Assembly: GCA_965262015.1 (NCBI GenBank) | Contig: OZ253494.1 | Location: 1,426,001 to 1,490,000, forward strand | Length of the DNA: 64,000 nt | Source of the DNA: G965262015 sp965262015 | GTDB taxonomy: Bacteria > Spirochaetota > Leptospiria > Turneriellales > CBDBES01 | Direction of reading: 5' to 3' | Part shown: one piece after another, positions 36,196 to 44,929 of the stretch | How the letters are laid out: each line of letters begins with the position of its first letter | Position numbering within the stretch: position 1 is the first letter of the stretch | The notes under the pieces: generated by a model | Databases searched by the model: none | The model's input: the letters and a program-made list of their open reading frames with translations, nothing else | What the model was told of the DNA's origin: nothing | Position numbers and translations under genes: made by a program

Positions 36196-37870
36196 TGTGT
36201 TGTGAAGTATTAGGCACTAAAGCCTGTTGAGAGAATAAAATAGCATTTGCAATAAAATCCTTAAAAAGGGGATGAGGCCGTAATGGTGAAGATTTAAATT
36301 CAGGATGAAACTGGGTAGTTACAAACCATGGATGTAAGTTTTCAGATAGTTCCAGGGCATTAAGAGAGGTACCATCTTGAGAGTATGCACTAGGTATCAT
36401 GCCATTCGTGATAAAATCATTTTGATATTTCATGTTGAATTCAAAACGACGACGGTACCTCTCTTGTATGTGATTCTTCTGGTAAGCACGGTAAAGTAAT
36501 GAATTATCTTGAATCTGTATTGGGAAAGCACCAAGATGCATGGTACCACCTTTTTTTGATACATTTATCTGGCTTCCCATCATGTGTATAACAGGATGAG
36601 AGGTTGTTGAATTAAATTCTGTTGAATTAGCATTTTTCCAACCTATGACATTTCTAGCAAATTCAATTGTAGCACAATGCATACCTAAACAGATCCCTAG
36701 AAAAGGTATTTTATTTTCTCGTGCAAAAGTGATTGCATTGAGTTTAGAACTATGGCCACCATCTCCAAAACCACCAGGCACCAAGATACCAGATACATCA
36801 TTTAAATAACTTAATAAGGCATCATCTTGATGTTTGCAGGCATCCACTTGAACAAATTCAACAAAACAATTATTTACGATACCACCATGCGATAAAGCTT
36901 CATAAATACTTCGATAAGCATCACTCACGGTCATATACTTACCAACTACAGCAATTTTAATAGAGATTTCTGGATTTTTTAATGTGTTAACAACAAAATT
37001 CCAGCTTTGTATAATGGGACTCCAGTTTTCACCCAATAGATCAGTTGAATCTTTCATATGAAAAAAACGTAGTATCTGTCGATCTATACCTTCTTTTTTA
37101 AAAATAAGTGGAACCTCATAAATGGTAGTTTTGGTATCAGGAGCTGATATTACACATTCTGGCGAAACGTTACAAAATAAGGCAATTTTTTGTTTGATCT
37201 CATCCGTCAAAAAGCTTTCTGCCCTACAAATTAATATGTCTGGTTGAATACCAACTTTAAGTAATTCTTTAACGGAATGCTGGGTAGGCTTTGTTTTAAT
37301 TTCACCTGATACATTTAATTTAGGCAATAAAGTAACATGAATATATAATACATTGTCATGGCCAATATCTAATCTGAGCTGACGGATAGACTCTAGGAAG
37401 GGAACAGATTCAATGTCACCCACTGTACCTCCTATTTCAACGATGACAAAATCAATGTCTTCGTCTGCTTGCTTCTCTAAAATTAATATTCTTTTTTTGA
37501 TCTCATTTGTGATATGAGGTATGATTTGTACAGTTGCACCTAGGAACTTTCCTTCTCGTTCTTGACGTATTACCGTGTCATAAATTTGACCTGTACTCAC
37601 TGAGTTAGCCGCTGTTAAGGTGGAATTTGTGAACCTTTCATAATAACCCAGGTCTAGGTCAGTCTCAGCACCATCATCCGTAACATAGACCTCACCATGT
37701 TGCTGGGGACTCATGGTTCCGGGATCAATATTAAGGTAAGGATCTAACTTTTGAAGAGTAACTTTGTATTCATAAGCTTCTAACAAAGAACCTATAGATG
37801 CAGCACTCACTCCCTTACCCAGGGAACTACTCACTCCCCCCGTAATAAAAATATACTTAGCTTTTGACAC
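36179..37870 (-). CDS. pyrG: CTP synthase
   Basis: Converts UTP to CTP using glutamine nitrogen. The 563-residue protein has the synthase N terminus IFITGGVSSSLGKGVSAASI and LDPYLNIDPGTMSPQQHGE. The glutaminase domain has catalytic Cys in FLGICLGMHCATIEFAR and His-Glu in TQFHPEFKSSPL. It overlaps metH by 17 bases and starts 27 bases after the ferredoxin gene on the same strand. The window also contains pyrB at 50265. All expected motifs are present and the length is standard. Confidence 0.96.
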   Translation of the reverse strand: MSKAKYIFITGGVSSSLGKGVSAASIGSLLEAYEYKVTLQKLDPYLNIDPGTMSPQQHGEVYVTDDGAETDLDLGYYERFTNSTLTAANSVSTGQIYDTVIRQEREGKFLGATVQIIPHITNEIKKRILILEKQADEDIDFVIVEIGGTVGDIESVPFLESIRQLRLDIGHDNVLYIHVTLLPKLNVSGEIKTKPTQHSVKELLKVGIQPDILICRAESFLTDEIKQKIALFCNVSPECVISAPDTKTTIYEVPLIFKKEGIDRQILRFFHMKDSTDLLGENWSPIIQSWNFVVNTLKNPEISIKIAVVGKYMTVSDAYRSIYEALSHGGIVNNCFVEFVQVDACKHQDDALLSYLNDVSGILVPGGFGDGGHSSKLNAITFARENKIPFLGICLGMHCATIEFARNVIGWKNANSTEFNSTTSHPVIHMMGSQINVSKKGGTMHLGAFPIQIQDNSLLYRAYQKNHIQERYRRRFEFNMKYQNDFITNGMIPSAYSQDGTSLNALELSENLHPWFVTTQFHPEFKSSPLRPHPLFKDFIANAILFSQQALVPNTSQHIASAQ

Positions 37871-37897
37871 GCAGAATATTGTTATTGTACTTATTTA

Positions 37898-38113
37898 TCA
37901 TTTCCAATGAATACATTCACCAGGGCAATCATCAATGGCTTCTTGTATTTTATCTTTGGCAGTCTCTTCTACAATCGCATCATTTGTACTGCTCCCTTGA
38001 TTATGACTCTCTGCCAAATCATCATTATCCATTCTAAAATAGTCTGGTAATGTGTCAGCACAAAGCGAACAGCTTGTACAATCATCCTTGTCAACATAAA
38101 CATTCTTAGACAT
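37898..38113 (-). CDS. Single 4Fe-4S ferredoxin
   Basis: A 71-residue acidic ferredoxin. Cys12, Cys15 and Cys18 (DCTSCSLC) and the C-terminal Cys63 in DDCPGEC form one 4Fe-4S cluster; an extra Cys67 follows. The central part is acidic and rich in Asn/Asp. It sits 27 bases upstream of pyrG on the same strand. The next gene but one, metH, needs reductive reactivation of its cobalamin, so this ferredoxin could be its electron donor; that is an inference from position. A strong ribosome binding site, AAGGAG, lies upstream of the ATG. Confidence 0.87.
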   Translation of the reverse strand: MSKNVYVDKDDCTSCSLCADTLPDYFRMDNDDLAESHNQGSSTNDAIVEETAKDKIQEAIDDCPGECIHWK

Positions 38114-38193
38114 AGTTTAACATACTCCTTGCGATAGAATTTATTTCTCTCATGGATGGAAGGTACCAAGACACATTCCATTCGTCAAATAAT

Positions 38194-38394
38194 TTAATCT
38201 AATAATGTGTGGAACCCATCTTTCCCACCATAAACATAAGCTGATACCAAACAGCTACAATCATCTATGCAAGTGACAGCATACATCTTATGGTCAAATT
38301 TATTAACTATATTCAAGCCAACTGTATCAAATTGTACTCTATCCAATGCATTAGACTTAGAATAACGTTTTGTATGTATTCTATTTCGTTTACA
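38194..38394 (-). pseudogene. Fragment of an integrase-core transposase
   Basis: In the gap 38114-38440 an open stretch of about 66 codons on the minus strand ends in TAA. It contains RVQFDTVGLNIVNKFDHKM followed by YAVTCIDDCSCLVSAYVYGG, matching the first two catalytic-Asp regions of the rve integrase core (IS481/IS3-like). There is no start codon, and the final Glu region is missing, so it is a dead fragment. Nothing else is visible in the gap apart from the ilvD leader. Confidence 0.6.
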
Positions 38395-38440
38395 TTATAC
38401 TTTACAAATTATATATGTCGTCTAATAATAGCGGGGTCTA

Positions 38441-40117
38441 ATGATGCGAGAGTATTCTTCTAAAATAGTTGATGGTGTGGACAGAGCTCCTAGTCGGGGC
38501 ATGTTACGTGCTACTGGTTTTAAGAAAAAAGATTTTTTAAAACCTCAGATAGGTGTTGTTTCGATGGGGTCCCAAATAACGCCATGTAATATGCATCTTG
38601 ATGCATTAGCTAAACGAATCTTAGTATCAGTAAATCGTAATAATGGTAAAGGTGTACCATTCAGTACAATTACTATCTCGGATGGTATATCTATGGGGAC
38701 GGAAGGAATGAAATACTCTCTCGTCTCAAGAGAAGTTATTGCTGATTCTATTGAAACAGTTGCAGGTTGCCAGGGTTTTGATGGCTTAGTTGTACTTGGC
38801 GGTTGTGATAAAAACATGCCAGCAGCAGTTATGGCTTTATGTAGATTAAATAGGCCATCTTTATTTGTATATGGTGGCACAATATTACCAGGTCGATACA
38901 AAGGACAGAATATTGATATTGTGTCTATATTTGAGGCAGTTGGCCAGTATACTAAGCGGGAAATTAATAAAAAAACATTGAATGCAATTGAGGAACGTGC
39001 TATTCCTGGACCAGGTTCTTGTGGAGGCATGTATACTGCCAATACCATGGCTTGTGCAATTGAAGCATTGGGGCTAAGCTTACCATATAGTTCTACGCAG
39101 ACTGCTGTTTCGATGGAAAAAAAAAGAGATGCACAGACAGCAGGGAAGATAGTCTTAAATTTAATTAAAAATAAAATCCGTCCCTTAGACATTATTACTA
39201 AAAAATCACTTGAGAATGCTTATACCGTGGTATGTGCTTTAGGAGGCTCTACTAACGCTATTTTACATTTGTTAGCTATTGCTCATTCTGCTAATATTAG
39301 GTTTACGTTAAAAGACTGTGCAAAGATTGGAAAACGCGTGCCAGTATTAGCAAATTTGAAACCTAGTGGGAAATATCATATGGCTGAGCTTACTGCTCAA
39401 GGGAAGGGTATTCTACCTATAATGAAGGTATTACTAGACAAAAATTTAATTCACCCTGATTGCCTTACAGTTACCAGTCGAACTATTGCAGAAGTATTGT
39501 ATAAGGTAGAGCCGTACCCTACTACTCAAGATGTCGTTTATTCTATCTCTAGCCCCTTAAAACGGAGTAGTGCTTTAGTTATTTTATATGGAAATCTTGC
39601 TCCAGAAGGTGCAGTTGCAAAGATATCTGGACAAGAAAGTGAGTTTTTCTCTGGGAAAGCCCGAGTTTTCAATTCTGAAGAAAGTGCTATGACTGCTATT
39701 TTAAATAAAAAAATAAAAGAAGGAGATGTGATCATTATACGTTATGAAGGACCTAAAGGAGGCCCGGGTATGAGAGAGATGCTGGGACCAACATCAGCTC
39801 TTGTAGGTCAAGGTTTGTCTAACAAGGTGGCTTTAATTACAGATGGTCGTTTTTCTGGTGGGAGCCATGGTTTTGTAGTAGGGCATGTGTCTCCAGAAGC
39901 ATATGTGGGCGGCACATTAGCCCTTGTGAACAATGGTGATATTATTGAAATTGATATTAAAAAACAGACAATTAATCTAAAGATATCTACACAAGAACTT
40001 AGTACAAGACAAAAGCAATTCAAAACGCCTAAACCAACCTATAAAAAAGGCGTTTTAGCAAAGTATGCACATAGCGTGAGTTCTGCTTCTTTAGGTGCCG
40101 TTACAGATAATGCATGA
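38441..40117 (+). CDS. ilvD: Dihydroxy-acid dehydratase
   Basis: Third step of valine, leucine and isoleucine synthesis. The 558-residue protein has the three conserved cysteine regions TPCNMHLD, LGGCDKNMPA and PGPGSCGGMYTANTM, which ligate an iron-sulfur cluster. LITDGRFSGGSHGFVVGH near the C terminus is the family signature. ATG at 38441 is followed at once by a second ATG at 38444, and either may serve. The stop overlaps aroB by 4 bases. Together with ilvB and ilvH at the window end, most of the branched-chain route is represented. Confidence 0.95.
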   Translation: MMREYSSKIVDGVDRAPSRGMLRATGFKKKDFLKPQIGVVSMGSQITPCNMHLDALAKRILVSVNRNNGKGVPFSTITISDGISMGTEGMKYSLVSREVIADSIETVAGCQGFDGLVVLGGCDKNMPAAVMALCRLNRPSLFVYGGTILPGRYKGQNIDIVSIFEAVGQYTKREINKKTLNAIEERAIPGPGSCGGMYTANTMACAIEALGLSLPYSSTQTAVSMEKKRDAQTAGKIVLNLIKNKIRPLDIITKKSLENAYTVVCALGGSTNAILHLLAIAHSANIRFTLKDCAKIGKRVPVLANLKPSGKYHMAELTAQGKGILPIMKVLLDKNLIHPDCLTVTSRTIAEVLYKVEPYPTTQDVVYSISSPLKRSSALVILYGNLAPEGAVAKISGQESEFFSGKARVFNSEESAMTAILNKKIKEGDVIIIRYEGPKGGPGMREMLGPTSALVGQGLSNKVALITDGRFSGGSHGFVVGHVSPEAYVGGTLALVNNGDIIEIDIKKQTINLKISTQELSTRQKQFKTPKPTYKKGVLAKYAHSVSSASLGAVTDNA

Positions 40118-41217
40118 GAGATAAGTTGTATGTTAATGTTAAACATGCTAGTTACTATATTACTTTTTGTGATAGCTTAGTATTTATTAAACAATGTATT
40201 AAAACACATAGTAGTAATAAGTTAATTTTTCTAATTACTAATCATGATCTTTATAAAATTTATGAAGATCTTTTAATTGATCTTGTACCGCCATCTAATA
40301 TCCTTTTTATCGAGGAAGGGGAAAAGAGTAAGAGCTTAGAAACAATCAAATATCTGGCTAATGAATTAATGCATAAAAAAGCCAATCGCCATAGTCTACT
40401 TATCGCTTTTGGTGGCGGTGTAATCGGTGATATCACAGGTTTTTTAGCATCTATTTTTATGAGGGGTATTAGCTATATCCAAATTCCAACTTCTTTACTA
40501 TCTATGGTTGATTCCTCTATTGGTGGTAAAACTGGTGTGAATTTATCTTTGGGTAAAAATATGCTTGGTACTTTTTATCAACCTAAGTTAGTTATTATAT
40601 GTACCCAATTTTTGAGTACATTGTCTAATCGAGAATTTAAATGTGGGCTAGCTGAAATTATTAAAACTGCGTTGATCAAAAATAAAAACCTTTTAAACTA
40701 CATAGGCCAGCAAACAGAAGCTATTATCAAGGGCGACTCCCGTGTTATCCGTAAGATTATTTATGCCAGTTTAAAAATAAAAAAATGGGTGGTACAGAAA
40801 GATGAAAAAGAGGCAAATCTACGTGCCATCCTAAATTTTGGACATACACTTGCACATGCACTAGAAAGTGTTTTGGATTATAATTTGATTAAGCATGGAG
40901 AAGCAGTATCAATTGGTGTAGGATTTGCTACTTTTCTTTCCTACGATAGTGGATATATTAGTAAAACAGAGTGGCAAGATGTAATGAATCTTTTAGTACG
41001 GTTTGAGTTACCTTGCAGCCATAAAAATATATCGTCTATTAATCATTTGGATATACGCCATATCTTACAGGCTATGATTTATGATAAAAAAAATATGGAT
41101 GACAATATTAATCAAATTCCTTTCGTCTTACTAAAAAAGTTAGGTAAGTCTCATCTACCAAAAAATTTATCTGTGGCATATATAGAAACTTGCTTGCATG
41201 CGTACTTAGCTTCCTAA
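40114..41217 (+). CDS. aroB: 3-dehydroquinate synthase
   Basis: Second step of the shikimate pathway, NAD-dependent cyclisation of DAHP. The 367-residue protein has GGGVIGDITGFLASIFMRG and IPTSLLSMVDSSIGGKTGVN. The zinc-ligand His are in LNFGHTLAHALE and near KHGEAVSIG. It overlaps ilvD by 4 bases and is followed 15 bases later by aroQ, so ilvD-aroB-aroQ form an operon. The C-terminal third is somewhat diverged but complete. Confidence 0.95.
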   Translation: MRDKLYVNVKHASYYITFCDSLVFIKQCIKTHSSNKLIFLITNHDLYKIYEDLLIDLVPPSNILFIEEGEKSKSLETIKYLANELMHKKANRHSLLIAFGGGVIGDITGFLASIFMRGISYIQIPTSLLSMVDSSIGGKTGVNLSLGKNMLGTFYQPKLVIICTQFLSTLSNREFKCGLAEIIKTALIKNKNLLNYIGQQTEAIIKGDSRVIRKIIYASLKIKKWVVQKDEKEANLRAILNFGHTLAHALESVLDYNLIKHGEAVSIGVGFATFLSYDSGYISKTEWQDVMNLLVRFELPCSHKNISSINHLDIRHILQAMIYDKKNMDDNINQIPFVLLKKLGKSHLPKNLSVAYIETCLHAYLAS

Positions 41218-41232
41218 AGAATAAAGAACTAT

Positions 41233-41670
41233 ATGAAAATATTAGTTATCAATGGTGCTAATTTAAATCGTCTAGGTCATAGAGAATCAGAATATTATGG
41301 TAAGTTTACCCTATCACAATTAAATAAAGAACTTAAATCTACTTTTGAAGGGAAAGTAGATTTAGTATTCTTTCAAAGCAATATAGAAGGTGAAATTATT
41401 CATTGTATTCATGAGGCCCCCTCACAACTAATTACAGCAATGGTTATTAATGCTGGTGCTTTTACACATACTAGTATTGCTATCCGTGATGCCATCTTAA
41501 GTGTTGGTGTACCTTTTATTGAAGTACATATTAGTAATATTTATAAACGAGAAAGTTTTCGTAAGGTATCTTATCTAAGTGATATTGCTGTGGGTAATAT
41601 TACAGGATTAGGTAAAGAAAGTTACAAGTTAGCTATTCAGTATTGGGTATATGAAAATGGTAAGTACTAA
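41233..41670 (+). CDS. aroQ: 3-dehydroquinate dehydratase, type II
   Basis: Third step of the shikimate pathway. The 145-residue protein starts ILVINGANLNRLGHRESEYYG, close to the family start NGPNLNLLG, and retains the catalytic Tyr in the EYYG loop. The substrate-binding NAGAFTHTSIAIRDAI and EVHISNIYKRESFRKVSYL follow, with the catalytic His. The usual Pro in NGPN is changed to Ala. It overlaps the next gene by 20 bases, at the ATG of an unknown protein. Confidence 0.93.
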   Translation: MKILVINGANLNRLGHRESEYYGKFTLSQLNKELKSTFEGKVDLVFFQSNIEGEIIHCIHEAPSQLITAMVINAGAFTHTSIAIRDAILSVGVPFIEVHISNIYKRESFRKVSYLSDIAVGNITGLGKESYKLAIQYWVYENGKY

Positions 41671-42820
41671 AATTTCATTCATTACACAACAAAATGACCA
41701 GTATTCTTTAACAAAGTCTGGAGAGTTAGAGGTCTATTACAAAGCAACAAAGAATTTATTACAAAATTATTTATCTCAGGTTATGGGTGTACCACAAGAC
41801 AGAGCATATTCATTGGGTAGTAATGTAGAATCTATTTTGCGTGAAAAATTTCGTACTACTGATGATTTTATAGAGAAAATTAGTGTAATACAGAATTATA
41901 TTCAAGAGACAGATACATCTCGTTTTAATACTTTCTATTCCCAACATTTTTTAGCATTAGTGGAGAAAATCCAAAAAGATTTTCTTGATGAGCAAATTAC
42001 TTTACATGAACAAAAAGAAATACAATCTTTTATACCACCTGCTGTTAAGCTGCTTACAATTGTACAAGATAGCTTTCTTACAGCTCCTAAATTAAAATTA
42101 CCTCTTGAAAAAGAGCCAGAAGAGCCAAAAGAAGAGGAGGAGGTTCCCGATGCTACAAAAGCACCCACAGTCGCCGAGGAAGGCCCTGGCTTGCTACCCG
42201 GTGAACGTTTACTGCAAAAAATAATACCATTATTTGAGAAAACGAAGCATATATCCCACGGATTACATTCTTCCAATGTCACGGATGATCATAATTTTCC
42301 TCGTGATGTGTATAAAAAAAGTGCTCCTTCTCAAATTTCTTTGAAAGATTATCTACAAGTATCTAATCAAGTAGCTGCCTTTGTCAAAATGCGTGATGCA
42401 AAGGCTTATCAAGAATGGTTTACTACATTGTTAAAGAAACAGAAAGTTATATTGTATGTGAATCAATTTTTGCAGGCACAAGCCAAAGGTAAATTACTCA
42501 ATTGGAATAATCAACTATCCACCTTAGAAATAAAATTACAAATGCCGCTTGAATTAGTGCAACGAATTACCTACGAAGTATGGGCATATAAACAGCTTAT
42601 TCCACTGTTGCAACATGTACTGGGTCTAGTTGATGCAAGCCATAAACAAGCTATTTATCTCCGGATTGTGGATTTATTAGACAAACAAGGTAATAGCAGT
42701 GAGAAAAAAAAATCTGATCTAAAAATTATTTTATTAGTTTGCAGGGAAGATATTCGATCTGAATTAAGCAGAAAAGTATCTGACATTATAGATATCATAT
42801 TTAACATTCAAACTAATTAA
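41651..42820 (+). CDS. Hypothetical protein with acidic proline-rich linker, 389 aa
   Basis: Not recognised. The N- and C-terminal halves are helical and soluble. Between them, at about residues 150-185, is a linker rich in Glu, Pro, Ala and Lys (EEPKEEEEVPDATKAP). The linker is richer in G+C than its flanks and separates what may be two helical domains. The protein is without signal peptide or membrane segments. ATG at 41651 or 41657 may be used. It overlaps aroQ by 20 bases, so it is cotranscribed with the shikimate genes, but there is no evidence that it acts in that pathway. Confidence 0.65.
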   Translation: MKMVSTKISFITQQNDQYSLTKSGELEVYYKATKNLLQNYLSQVMGVPQDRAYSLGSNVESILREKFRTTDDFIEKISVIQNYIQETDTSRFNTFYSQHFLALVEKIQKDFLDEQITLHEQKEIQSFIPPAVKLLTIVQDSFLTAPKLKLPLEKEPEEPKEEEEVPDATKAPTVAEEGPGLLPGERLLQKIIPLFEKTKHISHGLHSSNVTDDHNFPRDVYKKSAPSQISLKDYLQVSNQVAAFVKMRDAKAYQEWFTTLLKKQKVILYVNQFLQAQAKGKLLNWNNQLSTLEIKLQMPLELVQRITYEVWAYKQLIPLLQHVLGLVDASHKQAIYLRIVDLLDKQGNSSEKKKSDLKIILLVCREDIRSELSRKVSDIIDIIFNIQTN

Positions 42821-42970
42821 ACCCAATCTAACTGATGGGTTATGTTGATTGAGTTCAACTTTTTAAATCCAATCTAACCTATATTATCCCAGGTTATTAA
42901 TATAGCTAGGCTAGTTTTATGTAAGAGGTTCCTTATTTTTTAATCTATCACTTAATATGAGTACAACATT

Positions 42971-42979
42971 AGGAGGTGA
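42971..42979 (+). promoter_or_regulatory. Consensus ribosome binding site of comEC
   Basis: AGGAGGTGA is a near-perfect Shine-Dalgarno, placed 3 bases before the ATG at 42983. It is the strongest in the window, contrasts with weak sites elsewhere, and fixes the start of the membrane protein. Confidence 0.75.
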
Positions 42980-42982
42980 AGT

Positions 42983-44929
42983 ATGGCTGCTTCTATATCG
43001 TTTATATCTTATGTTTTGACTTATCTGGTATTACAAAATTTTTATCTAGTAACGTGTATTTTATTAGGACTGACCCTATTTATTTTTGTATGTTTTTCAT
43101 TACATGAATCCCACTTATATAATTTTCAAAGCTATAAAATCAAATTTACGTTGAGCCATGTTACTGGTAACAGAATTATTAGTGGTTGCATTGGTTTGAT
43201 ATTGGGTATATTGTATGCACACATACAATATAATTACTTTAACAATAGCCAAGCACATTTATATGTAGGAAAATCCTACGATGGCCATCTTGTTACTATC
43301 TCTAATAAGTCAGTAGTAGTAGAAACAGAATCAAAACCAGCACAAAGAATACGTATTTTTCTTAAACCTGATAAAGATTTCACTAAAGGGGCCTCTGTCC
43401 AGTTTAAATGCTATAAGATACTTAATTTTCCCGCTACACGTTTTGGTACGTTTGCCCAGTTGCAGGGTATATTTCATTCATGCAAGGGAGATATCAGGCC
43501 TGTAAAGAATCATCACTCTGTACTTATAAAATTGCGACAAAGTTTACAAATATGGTTAGATAATCGTTTAGATGCATTTCCTAAGGATACACTAGCAAGA
43601 GCATTTCTTCTAGCAGATACTTCGCAAATTCATCCTAACGAAATGCAATATTTTAGAAAAATGGGTATAGCTCATCTCTTTTCAGCATCAGGTTTACATC
43701 TGGGCTTATTATTTGCGTTGTTATACGTGCCTTTTCTATGGTTGCGGTTACCTAGATTGGGTACTGTATTAAGTTTCTGTGTCGTGAGTATTTTTATTAT
43801 TTTACTAGACTTTCGATTATCTCTACTACGTGCTTATTTGTTTGTTGTATTTTATCTTATTTTAAATGCACTAGACAGAAAAAGTTTTATTTTTCATACT
43901 TTATTTGTAGTTGCTTGGATAACTGAATTTTTACAGCCACTTAGTGCTTTTTCTTATTCTTTCATTTTATCTTTTGGTATGACTGGATGTATCTTATTTG
44001 CCTTTCCCTTTGTTAGAAAATTATTTAAGCTTCCTTCCCGTTGGCTTAGTGATCATGTATCTTTAACATTCATTACGTTTACAGGTTCTCTCTTATTGGG
44101 TTACTATTTATTTCAGTATATAAATCCACTGTCCTTCTTATACAATTTTATTTTGACTCCACTTGCTGGTCTATATCTAGGATTAGTTATCTTGAGTTTA
44201 TTTATACCCATCTTTATCCATGGCGTATCTATCTTAGATAAGTTATATTATTATAGTATAAAGATACATGATAATATATGGGAAAATTATTTTACTACTT
44301 ATTTAGAGCCTTTTACACATATATGGATTGTATTGATAAGCTTACTTATTTTACTGATAATATATCTCGCCTTTTCCAACCAAAAATGGATCATCAAAAA
44401 GTGGCAAAACCAGGTCATTATAGTAATGCTATTAACCTTTTATTCGCAGTACTGGTTTGTTAAACAACCAGTAATTGGTATTAAGGCATTTCACTATGGT
44501 GTTTTAATTTACAAAGAAAAAAATATATATGCACTAGGAAAATTACCTAAATTTAATCAAAAATCTCATCCCTATATTTTTCGCAGACCTAACGTACCTA
44601 TTCAGAGCATATACACATCAATATCTTTGCAAACTAAAATAGAAAAGTACTTCTCACTATCCAGTGAGGATATTACTCTTATTCCCAGTAACAATAAAAC
44701 TTTTTTTATTTTAAATAATCTATGTGTATTTTTTGCACCAAAATATCGCAAAAAGATACCTTATGACTCTAGTTTTGCTTCATGTTCGCATCTATACATA
44801 GTAGAATCAAAAACAAAAAATCTCAATCTTAACGACTTGCCAGTATTATTAAGAAATAAAACAATGTCCAGAGTATCTTATTACAAGTGGCATTGGACAA
44901 TGTTAGACGATGAAAACAGTTTATTATGA
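42983..44929 (+). CDS. comEC: ComEC/Rec2-type DNA uptake channel protein
   Basis: A 648-residue polytopic membrane protein. The DUF4131-like periplasmic OB domain (about residues 90-165) is followed by the ComEC/Rec2 core, with LFSASGLHLGLLFALLYVP near residue 235 and about ten membrane helices. In transformable bacteria this protein carries single-stranded DNA through the inner membrane. The C-terminal metallo-beta-lactamase domain seen in many ComEC proteins is absent: the last 150 residues show no HxHxDH motif. Such short forms exist. It overlaps lpd by 20 bases. Whether this organism takes up DNA is unknown. Confidence 0.82.
   Translation: MAASISFISYVLTYLVLQNFYLVTCILLGLTLFIFVCFSLHESHLYNFQSYKIKFTLSHVTGNRIISGCIGLILGILYAHIQYNYFNNSQAHLYVGKSYDGHLVTISNKSVVVETESKPAQRIRIFLKPDKDFTKGASVQFKCYKILNFPATRFGTFAQLQGIFHSCKGDIRPVKNHHSVLIKLRQSLQIWLDNRLDAFPKDTLARAFLLADTSQIHPNEMQYFRKMGIAHLFSASGLHLGLLFALLYVPFLWLRLPRLGTVLSFCVVSIFIILLDFRLSLLRAYLFVVFYLILNALDRKSFIFHTLFVVAWITEFLQPLSAFSYSFILSFGMTGCILFAFPFVRKLFKLPSRWLSDHVSLTFITFTGSLLLGYYLFQYINPLSFLYNFILTPLAGLYLGLVILSLFIPIFIHGVSILDKLYYYSIKIHDNIWENYFTTYLEPFTHIWIVLISLLILLIIYLAFSNQKWIIKKWQNQVIIVMLLTFYSQYWFVKQPVIGIKAFHYGVLIYKEKNIYALGKLPKFNQKSHPYIFRRPNVPIQSIYTSISLQTKIEKYFSLSSEDITLIPSNNKTFFILNNLCVFFAPKYRKKIPYDSSFASCSHLYIVESKTKNLNLNDLPVLLRNKTMSRVSYYKWHWTMLDDENSLL

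Noticed and set aside
36196..36260. B12 riboswitch for metH
   Set aside because: The metH start overlaps pyrG, leaving no leader; no B12 box was recognised.
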